A stretch of 64,000 bases of DNA, from NCBI RefSeq assembly GCF_017776525.1, contig NZ_JACVEW010000006.1:101206-165205 (forward strand), written 5' to 3'. The stretch's first letter is position 1. Each line of letters starts with the position of its first letter. Both the position numbers and the translations under genes were made by a program. The notes below the pieces were generated by a model that worked only from the letters and a program-made list of their open reading frames with translations, searched no databases and was not told where the DNA came from. Shown in pieces: positions 19,116 through 28,416 of this stretch. The stretch is from Marinobacterium alkalitolerans. GTDB taxonomy: Bacteria; Pseudomonadota; Gammaproteobacteria; Pseudomonadales; Balneatricaceae.

Positions 19116-20738
19116 CTACTTTTTAATCACTTTACGTGCCAACTCGACTCCGTACTCCGGTGGCGGCATCCCGATTGGCCCCAATACACTGTCCAGCTTG
19201 CGATCACGTCCGTACAGATCGGGGTGCAGATAGGCGACGCCCTGCTCATCCACCCAGGCCGTGAGGTACACCAGATAGACCGGGACGGGGGCCTGCAGGG
19301 CAATAGGTCGTGTATCGGACTGCGCCAGCGCTTTCTCGACCTGCGCCTGATCCATAAGCGTGCTCACCAGCACATCGATATCCTGCACCCGCACACACCC
19401 CGAGCTGTAGGCCCTTGGCATTTCGTCAAACAGCCTTTTCTGTGGCGTGTCATGCAGGAAGATGCTGTAAGGATTGGGCATATCCATCCGCACCCGCCCC
19501 AGGCTGTTCAACGGCCCCGGTCGCTGGCGCAGCAACAGGTTGAAGTTGCCGCGAGACAAAGCAGACCAGTCGATACTGTCGATCGCACGCGCTTCCCAGC
19601 GCGCCTCGTCACTCCGCTCCAGCACATCGATCTGGTGACTGCTCAGGTAAGCCGAATCCTCCTGCTGTTTGGGCAGCAGATCTTCAACGGCAATGCGGAA
19701 CGGAACGGTCCAATAGGGATTGAACGTCAGGCGTCGAACACTGGCGGCAAAGGATGGCGTCGGACGTGAGGGACGCCCGGCGATCACGGCGTGACGCCGC
19801 TCCAGCTCACCGTCCTTGATCAGGTCCAGGTTGAATGCCGCTGTTCTGACCAGCAGATAACGGCTGCCCAACTGGCGCGGCAGTGCCCGCCAGCGAAACA
19901 GGTTGGCCCTTATCTGGCGCAGGCGCTGTTCTCGCCCCTGCAGAATGGCCTGCCGGGTATCCGGCCCAATGATCCCGTCCGCCTGTAACCCGTTTTGACG
20001 CTGAATGTGCCGCACCGCTTCAACGACCGGTTCCGAGTAACGCCGGGATGTCCTGTCCACCTGATCCGCATCAAGCCTGGACTGCTGTATCAGCCAATGC
20101 ACCAGAATGGGGATGGCGTCATGCTGATCACCCGGTCGCAGCAGGCGTTGTGGCAGTATGGGCGGAGGAATGCTGTCCGGAGGCAACTTCAACTCCTGAC
20201 GATAAAGCTCCACCAGCCGCCAGTACTCCGGCGACTGCGGCAACAATGACTGGAGTATCTCTGCCACCGACTCTCCTCGACGCAGACGTGCCGACAGTGC
20301 GGTGGTGTCCAGTACCGGCACCTCGAAATGCCACTGGCTGTCGGCCTGAGCAACCCGGTCACTGCCGGCCAGATCCCGTGCCAGTGCCAGAAACTGCTCA
20401 GTAAACCACTGCTCCCGCTCGGACAGTGAAAGCCTGCTGTCCAGCCCGTCCAGAAACGACTGTGCGCCATAGTCCTGCGGCCTTAATCCATGCTCGTAAG
20501 ACAGCAGCACCCAGGCCTCCAGCTCCTGTTGTGGCACCAGGCGCGGCTCACCCTGAGCGTCAAACCAGACCCGCTCGGCTCCCGTGGCAGAGTAGAAGTC
20601 GCTGACCTCCGGCGTCTGGTTCGCGGTTACGGCCGCATCACTTGCGCGGGCGGCTTCCGGCATGGCGTACGCCTGTGCCGGGCCCAGCAGCAGGCCGCAG
20701 CAAAGCAGCACGCCCATGACAGCCCTGTCAGTTTTCAT
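19116..20738 (-). CDS. ldtD: L,D-transpeptidase, YcbB type
   Basis: Makes 3-3 crosslinks between DAP residues in peptidoglycan. The 540-residue protein starts at ATG 20738 with GGAGG upstream and has a signal peptide that ends AQAYA. A large N-terminal scaffold holds a peptidoglycan-binding segment (VRHIQRQNGLQADGIIGPDT), followed by the YkuD catalytic domain. The nucleophile is Cys448 in SSGCVR, and the upstream histidine is in IFLHDTP. It is coexpressed with the MepK-like endopeptidase, which would open the 4-3 crosslinks. Confidence 0.9.
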   Translation of the reverse strand: MKTDRAVMGVLLCCGLLLGPAQAYAMPEAARASDAAVTANQTPEVSDFYSATGAERVWFDAQGEPRLVPQQELEAWVLLSYEHGLRPQDYGAQSFLDGLDSRLSLSEREQWFTEQFLALARDLAGSDRVAQADSQWHFEVPVLDTTALSARLRRGESVAEILQSLLPQSPEYWRLVELYRQELKLPPDSIPPPILPQRLLRPGDQHDAIPILVHWLIQQSRLDADQVDRTSRRYSEPVVEAVRHIQRQNGLQADGIIGPDTRQAILQGREQRLRQIRANLFRWRALPRQLGSRYLLVRTAAFNLDLIKDGELERRHAVIAGRPSRPTPSFAASVRRLTFNPYWTVPFRIAVEDLLPKQQEDSAYLSSHQIDVLERSDEARWEARAIDSIDWSALSRGNFNLLLRQRPGPLNSLGRVRMDMPNPYSIFLHDTPQKRLFDEMPRAYSSGCVRVQDIDVLVSTLMDQAQVEKALAQSDTRPIALQAPVPVYLVYLTAWVDEQGVAYLHPDLYGRDRKLDSVLGPIGMPPPEYGVELARKVIKK

Positions 20739-20870
20739 CTCGGCCTCCACATCCAGGTTTCATATCCTCACTATAGCCTGTCTGCGGATAGTGCTATCCT
20801 CGCCAACAGCACAGGAATGGCAGGCAGTGCCCGGGTCGTTCCGATATCAACCCGATTAATGGAGTTAAGC

Positions 20871-22961
20871 ATGAAAAAATGGATAGGTGCGGGTGTCCTG
20901 GCAGCCGCCGCAGGCGCAGGGCTGGCCTGGCAACAGGGATGGCTGGGCTCGACATCGGAGACCTCGATGGCACACTTTGTGCCGGCGGACACGGTCATGT
21001 ATATCGGCGGCAAGGCCAGCGCCGAACAGGTCGCTCAGTTGCGTGATATGCCCCTGATGGGCCAGTCCCAGCTCCAGATCCAGCAGTTGCTGGCTGAAAT
21101 GGATAACCTGGGCCGTGACGAAACTCCTCAGGCACGCTTTGCCACTGTGCTGCTGCGTGAGTTCCTGGGCAATGCTACCACCTACGGCAGCACCGTTGCG
21201 CACTTTGGACTGGACCCGCTCAAGCCACAGGCCATCTACATGGACGGCCTCATGCCGGTACTGCGTTTCGGCATTCAGGATGAGCAGCAGTTCTGGCGCG
21301 TATTTGATCAGGCATCCACCGAGAGTGGCCTGAAGCCGCGCACCCTTACGCTTGAAGGTACCAGCGTCAAGCTCTGGCGTCTGACACAGCCGGGGGACCA
21401 GTCACTTGAATTGGCGGTCACCGTGCACGAGGGAATCGCTACTCTGACCGCTTTCCACTTCCTCGATCAGGAAAACGACCAGCTGCAGCGGCTGGCCTTG
21501 AAAGCGCCTGACAGGTCTCTGGCCGACAGCGGCGAGCTGGCGCAGCTGAAGACAGACTACGGCTTTGATGACAGCCTGCAGGCCTTCATCCATCTGGAGC
21601 GCCTGACACAGGGAATTCTGGATCCGGACAGCATTGGCCTTGGACAGGACCTGAAAGCGCTGCTGCAGGCCCGTGGCAAGCCGCTGCCGACCGAGCGCCT
21701 GGATGCGGCATGCCGCGCGGATATCAGCGCACTGGTTGCACAGGTCCCCCGTTTCGTTGCCGGCAATACCGGTGTGAGCACCGACAACGCACTGGCGATG
21801 CAAAGCCGTTCCGTACTGGAGCTGACCCATGCAGAGCTGGTGAGCGATCTGCGCAGCCTGCGTGGCCACATTCCCTCGCACAGCGGCAGTACCGACCAGA
21901 TTCTGGGGCTGGGCATGGGGCTGAATGTGGATAACCTCATTCCCACGGTCACATCCATGGTGCAGCGCTTCAGGGACTACCCGACCGAATGCGCCGAGCT
22001 GCAGCAGGCCCAGCGTCAGCTGGCCGGTGCGAACCCGGCCATGCTGGGCATGTTCACCGGCATGATCCAGGGCACGCGCGGCGCCGGTTTCTCGCTGTTT
22101 GATCTGGCGATCGACCCGAACACCCTGCAGCCGACCAACCTGGACTTCCTGCTCAGCATCGCCACGGAAAACCCGAACGCACTGCTGGGCATGCTCGCCA
22201 TGTCACCGATGGGACGCCAGATCCAGATTCCGACCGATGGCAGCCTTGCCGACATCGACCTGTCCCACCTGATACCGGGGCTGAGCCTGAAGGCAGGCAT
22301 GCAGGGCAAGCATCTGGTCGCCTTCAGTGGCGAACAGGCAGGCAAGGCTGCCGCCGAACTGGAGCAGGAAGCGCTGGACGCCAATGGTCACACTCGCCTG
22401 AGCGCCGATTACAACCGGCTGGCCGACCTGATCAGCAATCTGCCTACCCAGGTCGCGGTAGAGCTGGAAAGCGGCACCAGCACTGGCTGCGTGGCACAGG
22501 CACAGATTGCCAACATGCTCCGCACTCAAGGTGCCCAGGTACGATATGACCTGGACTTCAGTGAACAGGGCATGGACACCCGGATGGCATTCAGCCTCGA
22601 CCCGAGCCAGGTACCGCAGGTTGATCCGGTCGGCAGCTGGACGCTGATGGATCAAAGCTATGACTGTCAGGGCGGCGAGCCGATCGGTGTGGAGGAGATC
22701 CGCGCCGATGGAACCGGACAGTACCGCTATAACGATGGCCAGTGTGACCTGTACCGGACCAATTACACCTGGACCCAAAGCGGCAACCTGTTCACGCTCA
22801 CGGCCACTGAAAATGTCAGCCGTGATGACTGCACTCAGGACTGGACCACCGAAGCGCCGGTGAACAGCCAGTGCATTTTGATTCCCTTGGATGAAGGGTT
22901 CCGCTGTATCTACAGTGACGAAGACAGCGAAAGCCTGTTCCATTACCGCCCTGCCGGCTGA
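20871..22961 (+). CDS. Unknown exported 696-residue protein
   Basis: No function is recognised. The start ATG 20871 has GGAG 7 bases upstream; the frame is open further upstream but reads antisense to the transpeptidase gene. An N-terminal helix (about residues 4-20, rich in Ala and Gly) looks like a signal peptide or anchor. The body resembles DUF3352-like exported proteins, with the opening HFVPADTVMYIGGKAS typical of such proteins. The last 80 residues hold five cysteines and look like a small separate beta domain (GSWTLMDQSYDCQGGEP onward). It is followed by a strong terminator and so stands alone. Confidence 0.7.
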   Translation: MKKWIGAGVLAAAAGAGLAWQQGWLGSTSETSMAHFVPADTVMYIGGKASAEQVAQLRDMPLMGQSQLQIQQLLAEMDNLGRDETPQARFATVLLREFLGNATTYGSTVAHFGLDPLKPQAIYMDGLMPVLRFGIQDEQQFWRVFDQASTESGLKPRTLTLEGTSVKLWRLTQPGDQSLELAVTVHEGIATLTAFHFLDQENDQLQRLALKAPDRSLADSGELAQLKTDYGFDDSLQAFIHLERLTQGILDPDSIGLGQDLKALLQARGKPLPTERLDAACRADISALVAQVPRFVAGNTGVSTDNALAMQSRSVLELTHAELVSDLRSLRGHIPSHSGSTDQILGLGMGLNVDNLIPTVTSMVQRFRDYPTECAELQQAQRQLAGANPAMLGMFTGMIQGTRGAGFSLFDLAIDPNTLQPTNLDFLLSIATENPNALLGMLAMSPMGRQIQIPTDGSLADIDLSHLIPGLSLKAGMQGKHLVAFSGEQAGKAAAELEQEALDANGHTRLSADYNRLADLISNLPTQVAVELESGTSTGCVAQAQIANMLRTQGAQVRYDLDFSEQGMDTRMAFSLDPSQVPQVDPVGSWTLMDQSYDCQGGEPIGVEEIRADGTGQYRYNDGQCDLYRTNYTWTQSGNLFTLTATENVSRDDCTQDWTTEAPVNSQCILIPLDEGFRCIYSDEDSESLFHYRPAG

Positions 22962-22985
22962 CCGGTTACGGACAGCCATATACGC

Positions 22986-23017
22986 AAACGCCGGGCATCT
23001 GCCCGGCGTTTCTTGTT
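22986..23017. terminator. Bidirectional terminator between the exported protein gene and parE
   Basis: AAACGCCGGGC and GCCCGGCGTTT form an 11-bp stem with an ATCT loop. On the plus strand TTTCTTGTTG overlaps and follows the stem; on the minus strand the stem ends in GCGTTT. It can end both convergent transcripts. Confidence 0.8.
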
Positions 23018-23036
23018 GAGGGGGTCGCCTGATGGC

Positions 23037-24932
23037 CTAGATCACTTCGGCCAGATTGCCCTTCTGCTCCAGCCAACGCTTGCGATCTGCCGAGCGTTTT
23101 TTCGCCAGCAGCATATCCATGATTTCAAGCGTATCGTCACCGGCATCCAGTGACAGCTGCACCAGCCGGCGCGTATCCGGCGACATGGTGGTTTCACGCA
23201 GCTGCAGCGGGTTCATCTCCCCCAGCCCCTTGAAGCGCTGAACCCCGATTTTGGCATTCTTGCGCTCGGCCCGAATCCGCTCGATGATGCCATCTTTCTC
23301 ACCATCATCCAGTGCGTAATAGACCTCTTTGCCAAAGTCGATGCGGTACAGCGGCGGCATGGCCACATAGATATGACCGGCAGCCACCAGAGGCTTGAAG
23401 TGCCGTACGAAGAGTGCGCACAGCAAGGTCGCGATGTGCAGGCCATCCGAATCCGCATCCGCCAGAATACAAATTTTGTTATAGCGCAGGCCGTCCAGCT
23501 TGTCGGAACCCGGGTCGACCCCGATAGCCACCGAAATATCATGAATTTCCTGCGAGGCCAGCACCTCTGCCGGATCCACTTCCCAAGAGTTCAGGATCTT
23601 GCCGCGCAGGGGCATGATCGCCTGGAACTCACGGTTACGCGCCTGTTTGGCCGAGCCACCGGCGGAATCACCCTCCACCAGAAACAGCTCGGCCTGTCCG
23701 GCATCCGCGCCCGAGCAGTCCGCGAGCTTGCCGGGCAAGGCCGGCCCCTGAGTGACTTTCTTGCGCACCACCTTGCGCCCTGCACGCATGCGACGCTGGG
23801 CACTGGCGATCACCAGTTCGGCCAGCTTCTCCCCTTCTTCAACGTGCAGGTTGAGCCAGAGTGAAAACGCATCCTTGACCGCCCCGGAAATGAAGGCCGC
23901 GACCTGACGCGACGACAGACGCTCCTTGGTCTGGCCGGCAAACTGGGGGTCACGCATCTTGGCGGACAGGATGTAGCAGCAGCGGTCCCAGATATCATCC
24001 GGGCTCAGCTTGACACCACGCGGCAGCAGGTTACGAAACTCGCAGAACTCGCGCATGGCTTCCAGCAGCCCCGTGCGCATGCCGTTCACATGGGTACCGC
24101 CCTGAGCAGTCGGAATCAGATTGACGTAACTCTCGGCCGTGACTTCACCGCCGTCGGCCAGCCACTGCACGGCCCATTCCACCGCGTCTTCATCCCCCTG
24201 CAGGCTCCCGGTAAAGGGCTCCGCCGGCAGTGTTTCATACACCTGGGTAGTACCACGCAGATAGGCCACCAGCCCATCCTCGTAGTACCATTCTTCCTGC
24301 TCCTTCTTGCCACTGCTCAGGTCGGTGAAGATCATCTTCAGACCGGGACAGAGCACCGCCTTGGCGCGCAGGTTGTGCTTCAGCCGGGTAACATTGAACT
24401 TGGCACTGTCGAAGTACTTGGGGTCCGGCAAAAAGCGCAGGCTGGTACCGGTGTTACGCTTGCCACAGGTGCCGGTCACCTCCAGTTCGGACACCTTTTC
24501 GCCATCGGCGAACCCGATGCGGTACACCTGTCCATCGCGCTTGATTTCAACATTGAGCAGCTTGGACAGGGCATTGACGACGGACACCCCCACGCCGTGC
24601 AAACCGCCGGAGTAGTTGTAGTTGTCGTTGTTGAACTTGCCCCCGGCATGCAGCTTGGTCAGGATCAGCTCAACCCCGCTGACCCCCTGCTCCGGATGAA
24701 TATCCACCGGCATGCCGCGCCCGTCATCCGACACGCTGAGCGAGCCGTCATCGTGCAGACATACCTCAATCACGCTGGCATGACCGGCCAGGGCCTCGTC
24801 GACCGAGTTGTCGATCACTTCCTGTGCCAGGTGATTGGGACGGTCGGTCTCGGTGTACATGCCCGGCCGGCGACGGACCGGATCCAGGCCACTGAGTACT
24901 TCTATCGCTTCGGCGTTGTATTGCTTTGACAT
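23037..24932 (-). CDS. parE: DNA topoisomerase IV subunit B
   Basis: ATPase subunit of topoisomerase IV. The 631-residue protein has the GHKL ATPase motifs (DNSVDEALAGHA, DDGRGMPVDIH, GGLHGVGVSVVNAL), the transducer domain and the TOPRIM domain with LVEGDSAGG and DADSDGLHI. Start ATG 24932 is chosen by homology; the frame extends upstream into yqiA. It is the last gene of the nudF-yqiB-cpdA-yqiA-parE operon, the same order as in E. coli. Confidence 0.97.
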   Translation of the reverse strand: MSKQYNAEAIEVLSGLDPVRRRPGMYTETDRPNHLAQEVIDNSVDEALAGHASVIEVCLHDDGSLSVSDDGRGMPVDIHPEQGVSGVELILTKLHAGGKFNNDNYNYSGGLHGVGVSVVNALSKLLNVEIKRDGQVYRIGFADGEKVSELEVTGTCGKRNTGTSLRFLPDPKYFDSAKFNVTRLKHNLRAKAVLCPGLKMIFTDLSSGKKEQEEWYYEDGLVAYLRGTTQVYETLPAEPFTGSLQGDEDAVEWAVQWLADGGEVTAESYVNLIPTAQGGTHVNGMRTGLLEAMREFCEFRNLLPRGVKLSPDDIWDRCCYILSAKMRDPQFAGQTKERLSSRQVAAFISGAVKDAFSLWLNLHVEEGEKLAELVIASAQRRMRAGRKVVRKKVTQGPALPGKLADCSGADAGQAELFLVEGDSAGGSAKQARNREFQAIMPLRGKILNSWEVDPAEVLASQEIHDISVAIGVDPGSDKLDGLRYNKICILADADSDGLHIATLLCALFVRHFKPLVAAGHIYVAMPPLYRIDFGKEVYYALDDGEKDGIIERIRAERKNAKIGVQRFKGLGEMNPLQLRETTMSPDTRRLVQLSLDAGDDTLEIMDMLLAKKRSADRKRWLEQKGNLAEVI

Positions 24933-24945
24933 CGCGTTATCCTGT

Positions 24946-25569
24946 TCAGAGAGAGGCCACCGGCAGCGGTATGGGGTCAGGCAGCTCAATTCTGCCCTCC
25001 GCAAACGCCTTCACCGCCGGCATCAACGCCTCGAACTGTTCAAATCCATGGCTGCCGCCCGGCTGCACGAACTGCACACTGCCGGCAAACCTGTCGACAG
25101 CTTCACGGTAATCCAGCGTTTCATCCGCCGTCTGCACCAGCAGCAGGTACTGCGAAGGATCCTGCAACGTCGGGCAGTCCAGCGCCTTGAGCTGACGCAG
25201 GTGTTCTTCGGTCAGCTCGTAGTGTTCCGCGGTATAGAGGTTGGTATTCTCACCCAGCCAGCTTTCCAGTAACCGGTAAGGATACACGGCAGGGTTGATC
25301 AGCACAGCCCTGACACCGGGGTTTTGCTCGACCAGCCAGGTACTGTAATACCCGCCCAGTGAGCTGCCAATCAGCGTGACGGGCCCGGCAGCCCGGTCAA
25401 TTTCGGCCTGCAACTGGTCCACGGCTTCTTGCGGCCAGTGGGACAGCGCCGGCACACGAATCTGCTCAGACAGTCCCTGTGCGTCCATCCAGGCCTCCAG
25501 TTGCCGTGCCTTCCAGGACTGGGGCGAACTGTTGAAACCATGGGCGTAGATCAATACCGGCTCAGACAT
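24946..25569 (-). CDS. yqiA: YqiA-like alpha/beta hydrolase
   Basis: Esterase of the alpha/beta hydrolase fold, 207 residues; the E. coli protein hydrolyses acyl-CoA and short esters in vitro. Visible are the strand LIYAHGFNSSP, the nucleophile elbow GSSLGGYY and the C-terminal catalytic histidine in GGSHGFEQFE. The start at ATG 25569 overlaps the end of cpdA by 8 bases. The frame is open much further upstream, but that part is antisense-like and has no homology. Confidence 0.9.
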   Translation of the reverse strand: MSEPVLIYAHGFNSSPQSWKARQLEAWMDAQGLSEQIRVPALSHWPQEAVDQLQAEIDRAAGPVTLIGSSLGGYYSTWLVEQNPGVRAVLINPAVYPYRLLESWLGENTNLYTAEHYELTEEHLRQLKALDCPTLQDPSQYLLLVQTADETLDYREAVDRFAGSVQFVQPGGSHGFEQFEALMPAVKAFAEGRIELPDPIPLPVASL

Positions 25570-26353
25570 CAACAACAGACTCCTCACACTCGGCGGGCAG
25601 ATACAGCAGATGGGCATCGATACGCCCATCGTCGTGCAGCTCGTACCAGCGACACCCGGGGGTGGATAAAGCGGTTTGCGTTTCCAGCGTAAAGGTTTCG
25701 CACCCGGCGGCAAACTGCACTGCGGTCGAGGGTGCACACCAGAGCGGCCGCCCCGCAAACTGCTGGGCCTGAGCCTGATGCAGGTGGCCACAGATCAGCG
25801 CGCGTACCTGTGGGCAGGGTGCGAGCGCTGCCGCCAGTGCATCCGGGTTGCCCAGACGAATGGCATCCTGCCAAAGGCTGCCGGTTGCAGCGGGATTGTG
25901 GTGCAGCGCAAGCAGCACGGGCCTGTCATCCAGCTCGGACAGGGTCTGCTGCAGCCAGTCCAGCTCGGCCGACGCCAGCTCCCCGCGCCCGCGCCCGTCC
26001 GGGTTGGCGGTGCTGTCCAGTAACAATAGTGTCCAGTGAGCCAGATCGATGCGTTTGGCGCCCAGTTGACCGTCCGGGTCAGCAGCGTGCATGGCCGCCG
26101 GTTCATCATGATTGCCCGGCAGCCAATACACCTCGCACCCCAGCGGACGCACCAGCGTCAGCAGACGCCGGTAAGCATCCGGGCCGCCATGATGCACCAG
26201 ATCACCGGTCAGCAGCAGTGTATCGAAGGGAGGCTGTTTTCGGAGTGAATCGACCAGCGCAGCCAGACGCGCATCGGCATCCTGCCCGCGAAAGAGTGTG
26301 CCGGCTTCTGCCGGCAGGTGGCAGTCAGTCAGTTGCAGTACGCGCTGACTCAC
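25562..26353 (-). CDS. cpdA: 3',5'-cyclic AMP phosphodiesterase CpdA-like
   Basis: Calcineurin-like metallophosphoesterase that hydrolyses cAMP. The 263-residue protein has the five metal-binding blocks: QLTDCHL (in place of D-x-H), GDLVHHG, GNHDEP, LALHHNP and GHLHQ. The first block reads TDCHL, which keeps Asp and His. GTG 26353 overlaps the upstream TGA in a GTGA arrangement and is preferred over an ATG at 26407 that lies well inside yqiB. It would lower cAMP; no canonical adenylate cyclase is seen in this window. Confidence 0.88.
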   Translation of the reverse strand: MSQRVLQLTDCHLPAEAGTLFRGQDADARLAALVDSLRKQPPFDTLLLTGDLVHHGGPDAYRRLLTLVRPLGCEVYWLPGNHDEPAAMHAADPDGQLGAKRIDLAHWTLLLLDSTANPDGRGRGELASAELDWLQQTLSELDDRPVLLALHHNPAATGSLWQDAIRLGNPDALAAALAPCPQVRALICGHLHQAQAQQFAGRPLWCAPSTAVQFAAGCETFTLETQTALSTPGCRWYELHDDGRIDAHLLYLPAECEESVVDV

Positions 26354-26793
26354 TCGGCAAACACCTCTTCCAGCAGGCGCCCGTGTGAGAGGCAGTGGCT
26401 GAGCCACTCGCCGAGAAACGCATTGAGCTGTGCCTTCTCGTCCGGGTAGCGCATCTCGCGGTTGGGGTAGGCATAAACACCGGACAGCTGCCGGCGCTGT
26501 CGTGTGCAGATCACTTCTGCCACGCGGGCATCGTGATAGAGCCGCACGACCAGCCGCGGCGACTCAAGCCAGACCGACTGGTTTTCGTACTGCTGGGACA
26601 CTACCACGCTGGTGGTGTAGGCAAAGCGCTCATCCACTTCCAGACAAACGCGCGCACGGTGGTTATCCACTTCCACCTGGAATTCACGCTGGTTACAACT
26701 GTCCAGATCCGGCAGCAGCTTCAGCAGCCGCAGGTAATTGGACTCCCCCAGCGCCATCTGGCGTTTGAGGTCGGGAACGTATTTACGCTTCAT
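26350..26793 (-). CDS. yqiB: YqiB-like DUF1249 protein
   Basis: The 147-residue protein belongs to DUF1249, whose function is unknown. The opening MKRKYVPDLKRQMALGESNY and the C-terminal part with YPNREMRYPDEKAQLNAFL are typical. ATG 26793 overlaps the nudF stop by 11 bases. The gene is conserved between nudF and cpdA in gammaproteobacteria. Confidence 0.88.
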   Translation of the reverse strand: MKRKYVPDLKRQMALGESNYLRLLKLLPDLDSCNQREFQVEVDNHRARVCLEVDERFAYTTSVVVSQQYENQSVWLESPRLVVRLYHDARVAEVICTRQRRQLSGVYAYPNREMRYPDEKAQLNAFLGEWLSHCLSHGRLLEEVFAE

Positions 26794-27415
26794 CAGACAC
26801 CCGCATTGCTTGCAGCCGTCCATGGTTCAGTTCCAGCCACTGCAGCGCGATAATCGCCGCCGCATTCCTGAGCCGGTTTTCGCGGACCAGCGCGAAGGCA
26901 TCCTGTGCCGCAATCACATGTACCTTGATATCTTCACCTTCGCTGTCAAGGCCGTGCACACCGCCTGCCGCCTGTGCATCGACCAGCGCGCACATCAGGT
27001 CAATCCATTCATCACAGCCCCCGGGACTGGGCAGATAGCCGGTGATGGGAAAGACGGGCCCCAGTTCGACGCCAGCCTCTTCCTGGCTCTCACGCCGTGC
27101 AACAGCTTCCGCCGACTCGCCCGGCTCAACAATCCCGGCAACCAGCTCCAGCAGCCAGGGACTTTCGGTTTTACCCAGCGCTCCTGCACGGAACTGCTCC
27201 ACCAGCACAACGGCATCGCGGGCAGGGTCGTACAGCAGTACGCAAACGGCATCGCCCCGGTCCAGAATCTCACGCTGAATTCGCACCCGCCCCCCTTCGA
27301 ATTTCGGGTGACTCAGGCTCAGGCGATGTAGCCGGAAAAAGCCGTCATACAGAGGCTCATCCTGCTCCAGGCGCACGTCGCGTTCATCAAAAGAGGGCTG
27401 CCAGCGTTCGGACAT
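26783..27415 (-). CDS. nudF: ADP-ribose pyrophosphatase
   Basis: Nudix hydrolase that splits ADP-ribose into AMP and ribose 5-phosphate. The 210-residue protein has a full Nudix box, from GIVEPGES through RRESQEEAG, and the FRAGAL segment typical of the ADP-ribose pyrophosphatase group. It is the first gene of the operon that ends in parE. A promoter-like TATAGT and a palindrome lie just upstream. Confidence 0.94.
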   Translation of the reverse strand: MSERWQPSFDERDVRLEQDEPLYDGFFRLHRLSLSHPKFEGGRVRIQREILDRGDAVCVLLYDPARDAVVLVEQFRAGALGKTESPWLLELVAGIVEPGESAEAVARRESQEEAGVELGPVFPITGYLPSPGGCDEWIDLMCALVDAQAAGGVHGLDSEGEDIKVHVIAAQDAFALVRENRLRNAAAIIALQWLELNHGRLQAMRVSDEA

Positions 27416-27429
27416 GGGGCTACTCGGAT

Positions 27430-27453
27430 CGCGTTATCGAAAACGCGACTATA
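27430..27453 (-). promoter_or_regulatory. Possible nudF promoter -10 with adjoining palindrome
   Basis: On the minus strand TATAGT (27453-27448) is directly followed by the inverted repeat CGCGTT-N6-AACGCG (27447-27430). A start of transcription 7 bases past the -10 would fall inside the palindrome, the position of a typical repressor site. No good -35 box is visible. Confidence 0.35.
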
Positions 27454-27470
27454 CCACTAGTCCGGGAGTG

Positions 27471-28343
27471 CTAAAAACCGAACCAGCTGCGCGGTGGCAG
27501 CAGTGAATGCAGGCCGCGCTGAATCGACTGCTGCCATCGGGCCGGCAGGGGGCGGCGTATCTGGGCCGGGCTCAGCTGCGGGCGCGGCAGCACCTCGGGA
27601 CGGCCCAGCAGGAAGCCCTGCCCCAGCTCGACCCCCAGCGTTTGCAGCACGCGCATCTCCGCCATCTCTTCAATCCCCTCGGCCAACACCTGACACCCAA
27701 GGTTGCGACCGATCCGGCTGATGGAGTGGACAAATTCGCGCTTCACCGGATCCTGATGCAGCGCACGCACAAAGTGCTGATCGATCTTCACGTACTCGGG
27801 CTGAAGTTCGGACCAGAGCTTGAGGCCGGAATAGCCCGCCCCCAGGTCGTCAATGGCGATCTGAAACCCCATGTTGCGGTAATGCTCTACCGCCGCGCGC
27901 GTCAGGCCGTGCTGATCAAACGGATGCTGCTCGGACAGCTCAATCACGATCATGTCGATAGGGATGCCCAGCTGCCGGAGCAGGTCCGCCGTAAAGCCAT
28001 GCTGGTGATCGGGCGAACTGAGCAGGGAGGCGGTGACGTTCAGAAACAGCTTGCGACCGGGCGAGAAGCGCGCAAACGCCTGCAACGAACACTTGCGGCA
28101 CAACAGCTCCAGTTCCAGCTGACGTCCCTGTTCAATCGCGCACCGAAACAGATCGGACGGCATCTGCAGGCAGCTGCCCTGAGGCCCGCGAATCAGCGCT
28201 TCATGCCCGATCAAGCGCCCATGACGAAGATCGAGAATGGGCTGAAAATGCGGCTGGAGCAGCTCCCGAGATAAAATGCTTTCCAGCTCTTCGCGTTCCG
28301 CGCGCTGTTGCTGAGGGTCATTTTTGCAAGGGGCTGACTGCAT
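27471..28343 (-). CDS. Stand-alone EAL-domain phosphodiesterase
   Basis: The 290-residue cytoplasmic protein consists almost entirely of an EAL domain that would hydrolyse cyclic di-GMP. The needed residues are visible in order: EALIR, the Asn of FLNV, the Glu of IELSE, the DD pair of AIDDLGAGYSGL, the Lys of YVKID, the Glu of AEGIE and the Gln of GQGFLLGRP. The domain is preceded by about 35 residues with no sensor domain. Start ATG 28343 is preferred over GTG 28355. A basic tail (QIRRPLPARWQQSIQRG) follows. It is probably active. Confidence 0.88.
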   Translation of the reverse strand: MQSAPCKNDPQQQRAEREELESILSRELLQPHFQPILDLRHGRLIGHEALIRGPQGSCLQMPSDLFRCAIEQGRQLELELLCRKCSLQAFARFSPGRKLFLNVTASLLSSPDHQHGFTADLLRQLGIPIDMIVIELSEQHPFDQHGLTRAAVEHYRNMGFQIAIDDLGAGYSGLKLWSELQPEYVKIDQHFVRALHQDPVKREFVHSISRIGRNLGCQVLAEGIEEMAEMRVLQTLGVELGQGFLLGRPEVLPRPQLSPAQIRRPLPARWQQSIQRGLHSLLPPRSWFGF

Positions 28344-28416
28344 GCCTGTTTCCACCGTTGATCATTTCAAACGGCGCAAGCCTATGGCATTTCGATGACA
28401 GTCCGATGAAAGCCCC

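Noticed and set aside
20490..20870. N-terminal extension of the exported 696-residue protein
   Set aside because: It runs antisense through the L,D-transpeptidase gene; the ATG at 20,871 has a Shine-Dalgarno site and is followed by a leader-like helix.
11511..26353. A local cAMP circuit between cpdA and the cyclase-like protein
   Set aside because: The cyclase-like domain appears to lack needed catalytic residues, and the genes are over 12 kb apart in separate operons; nothing ties them together.
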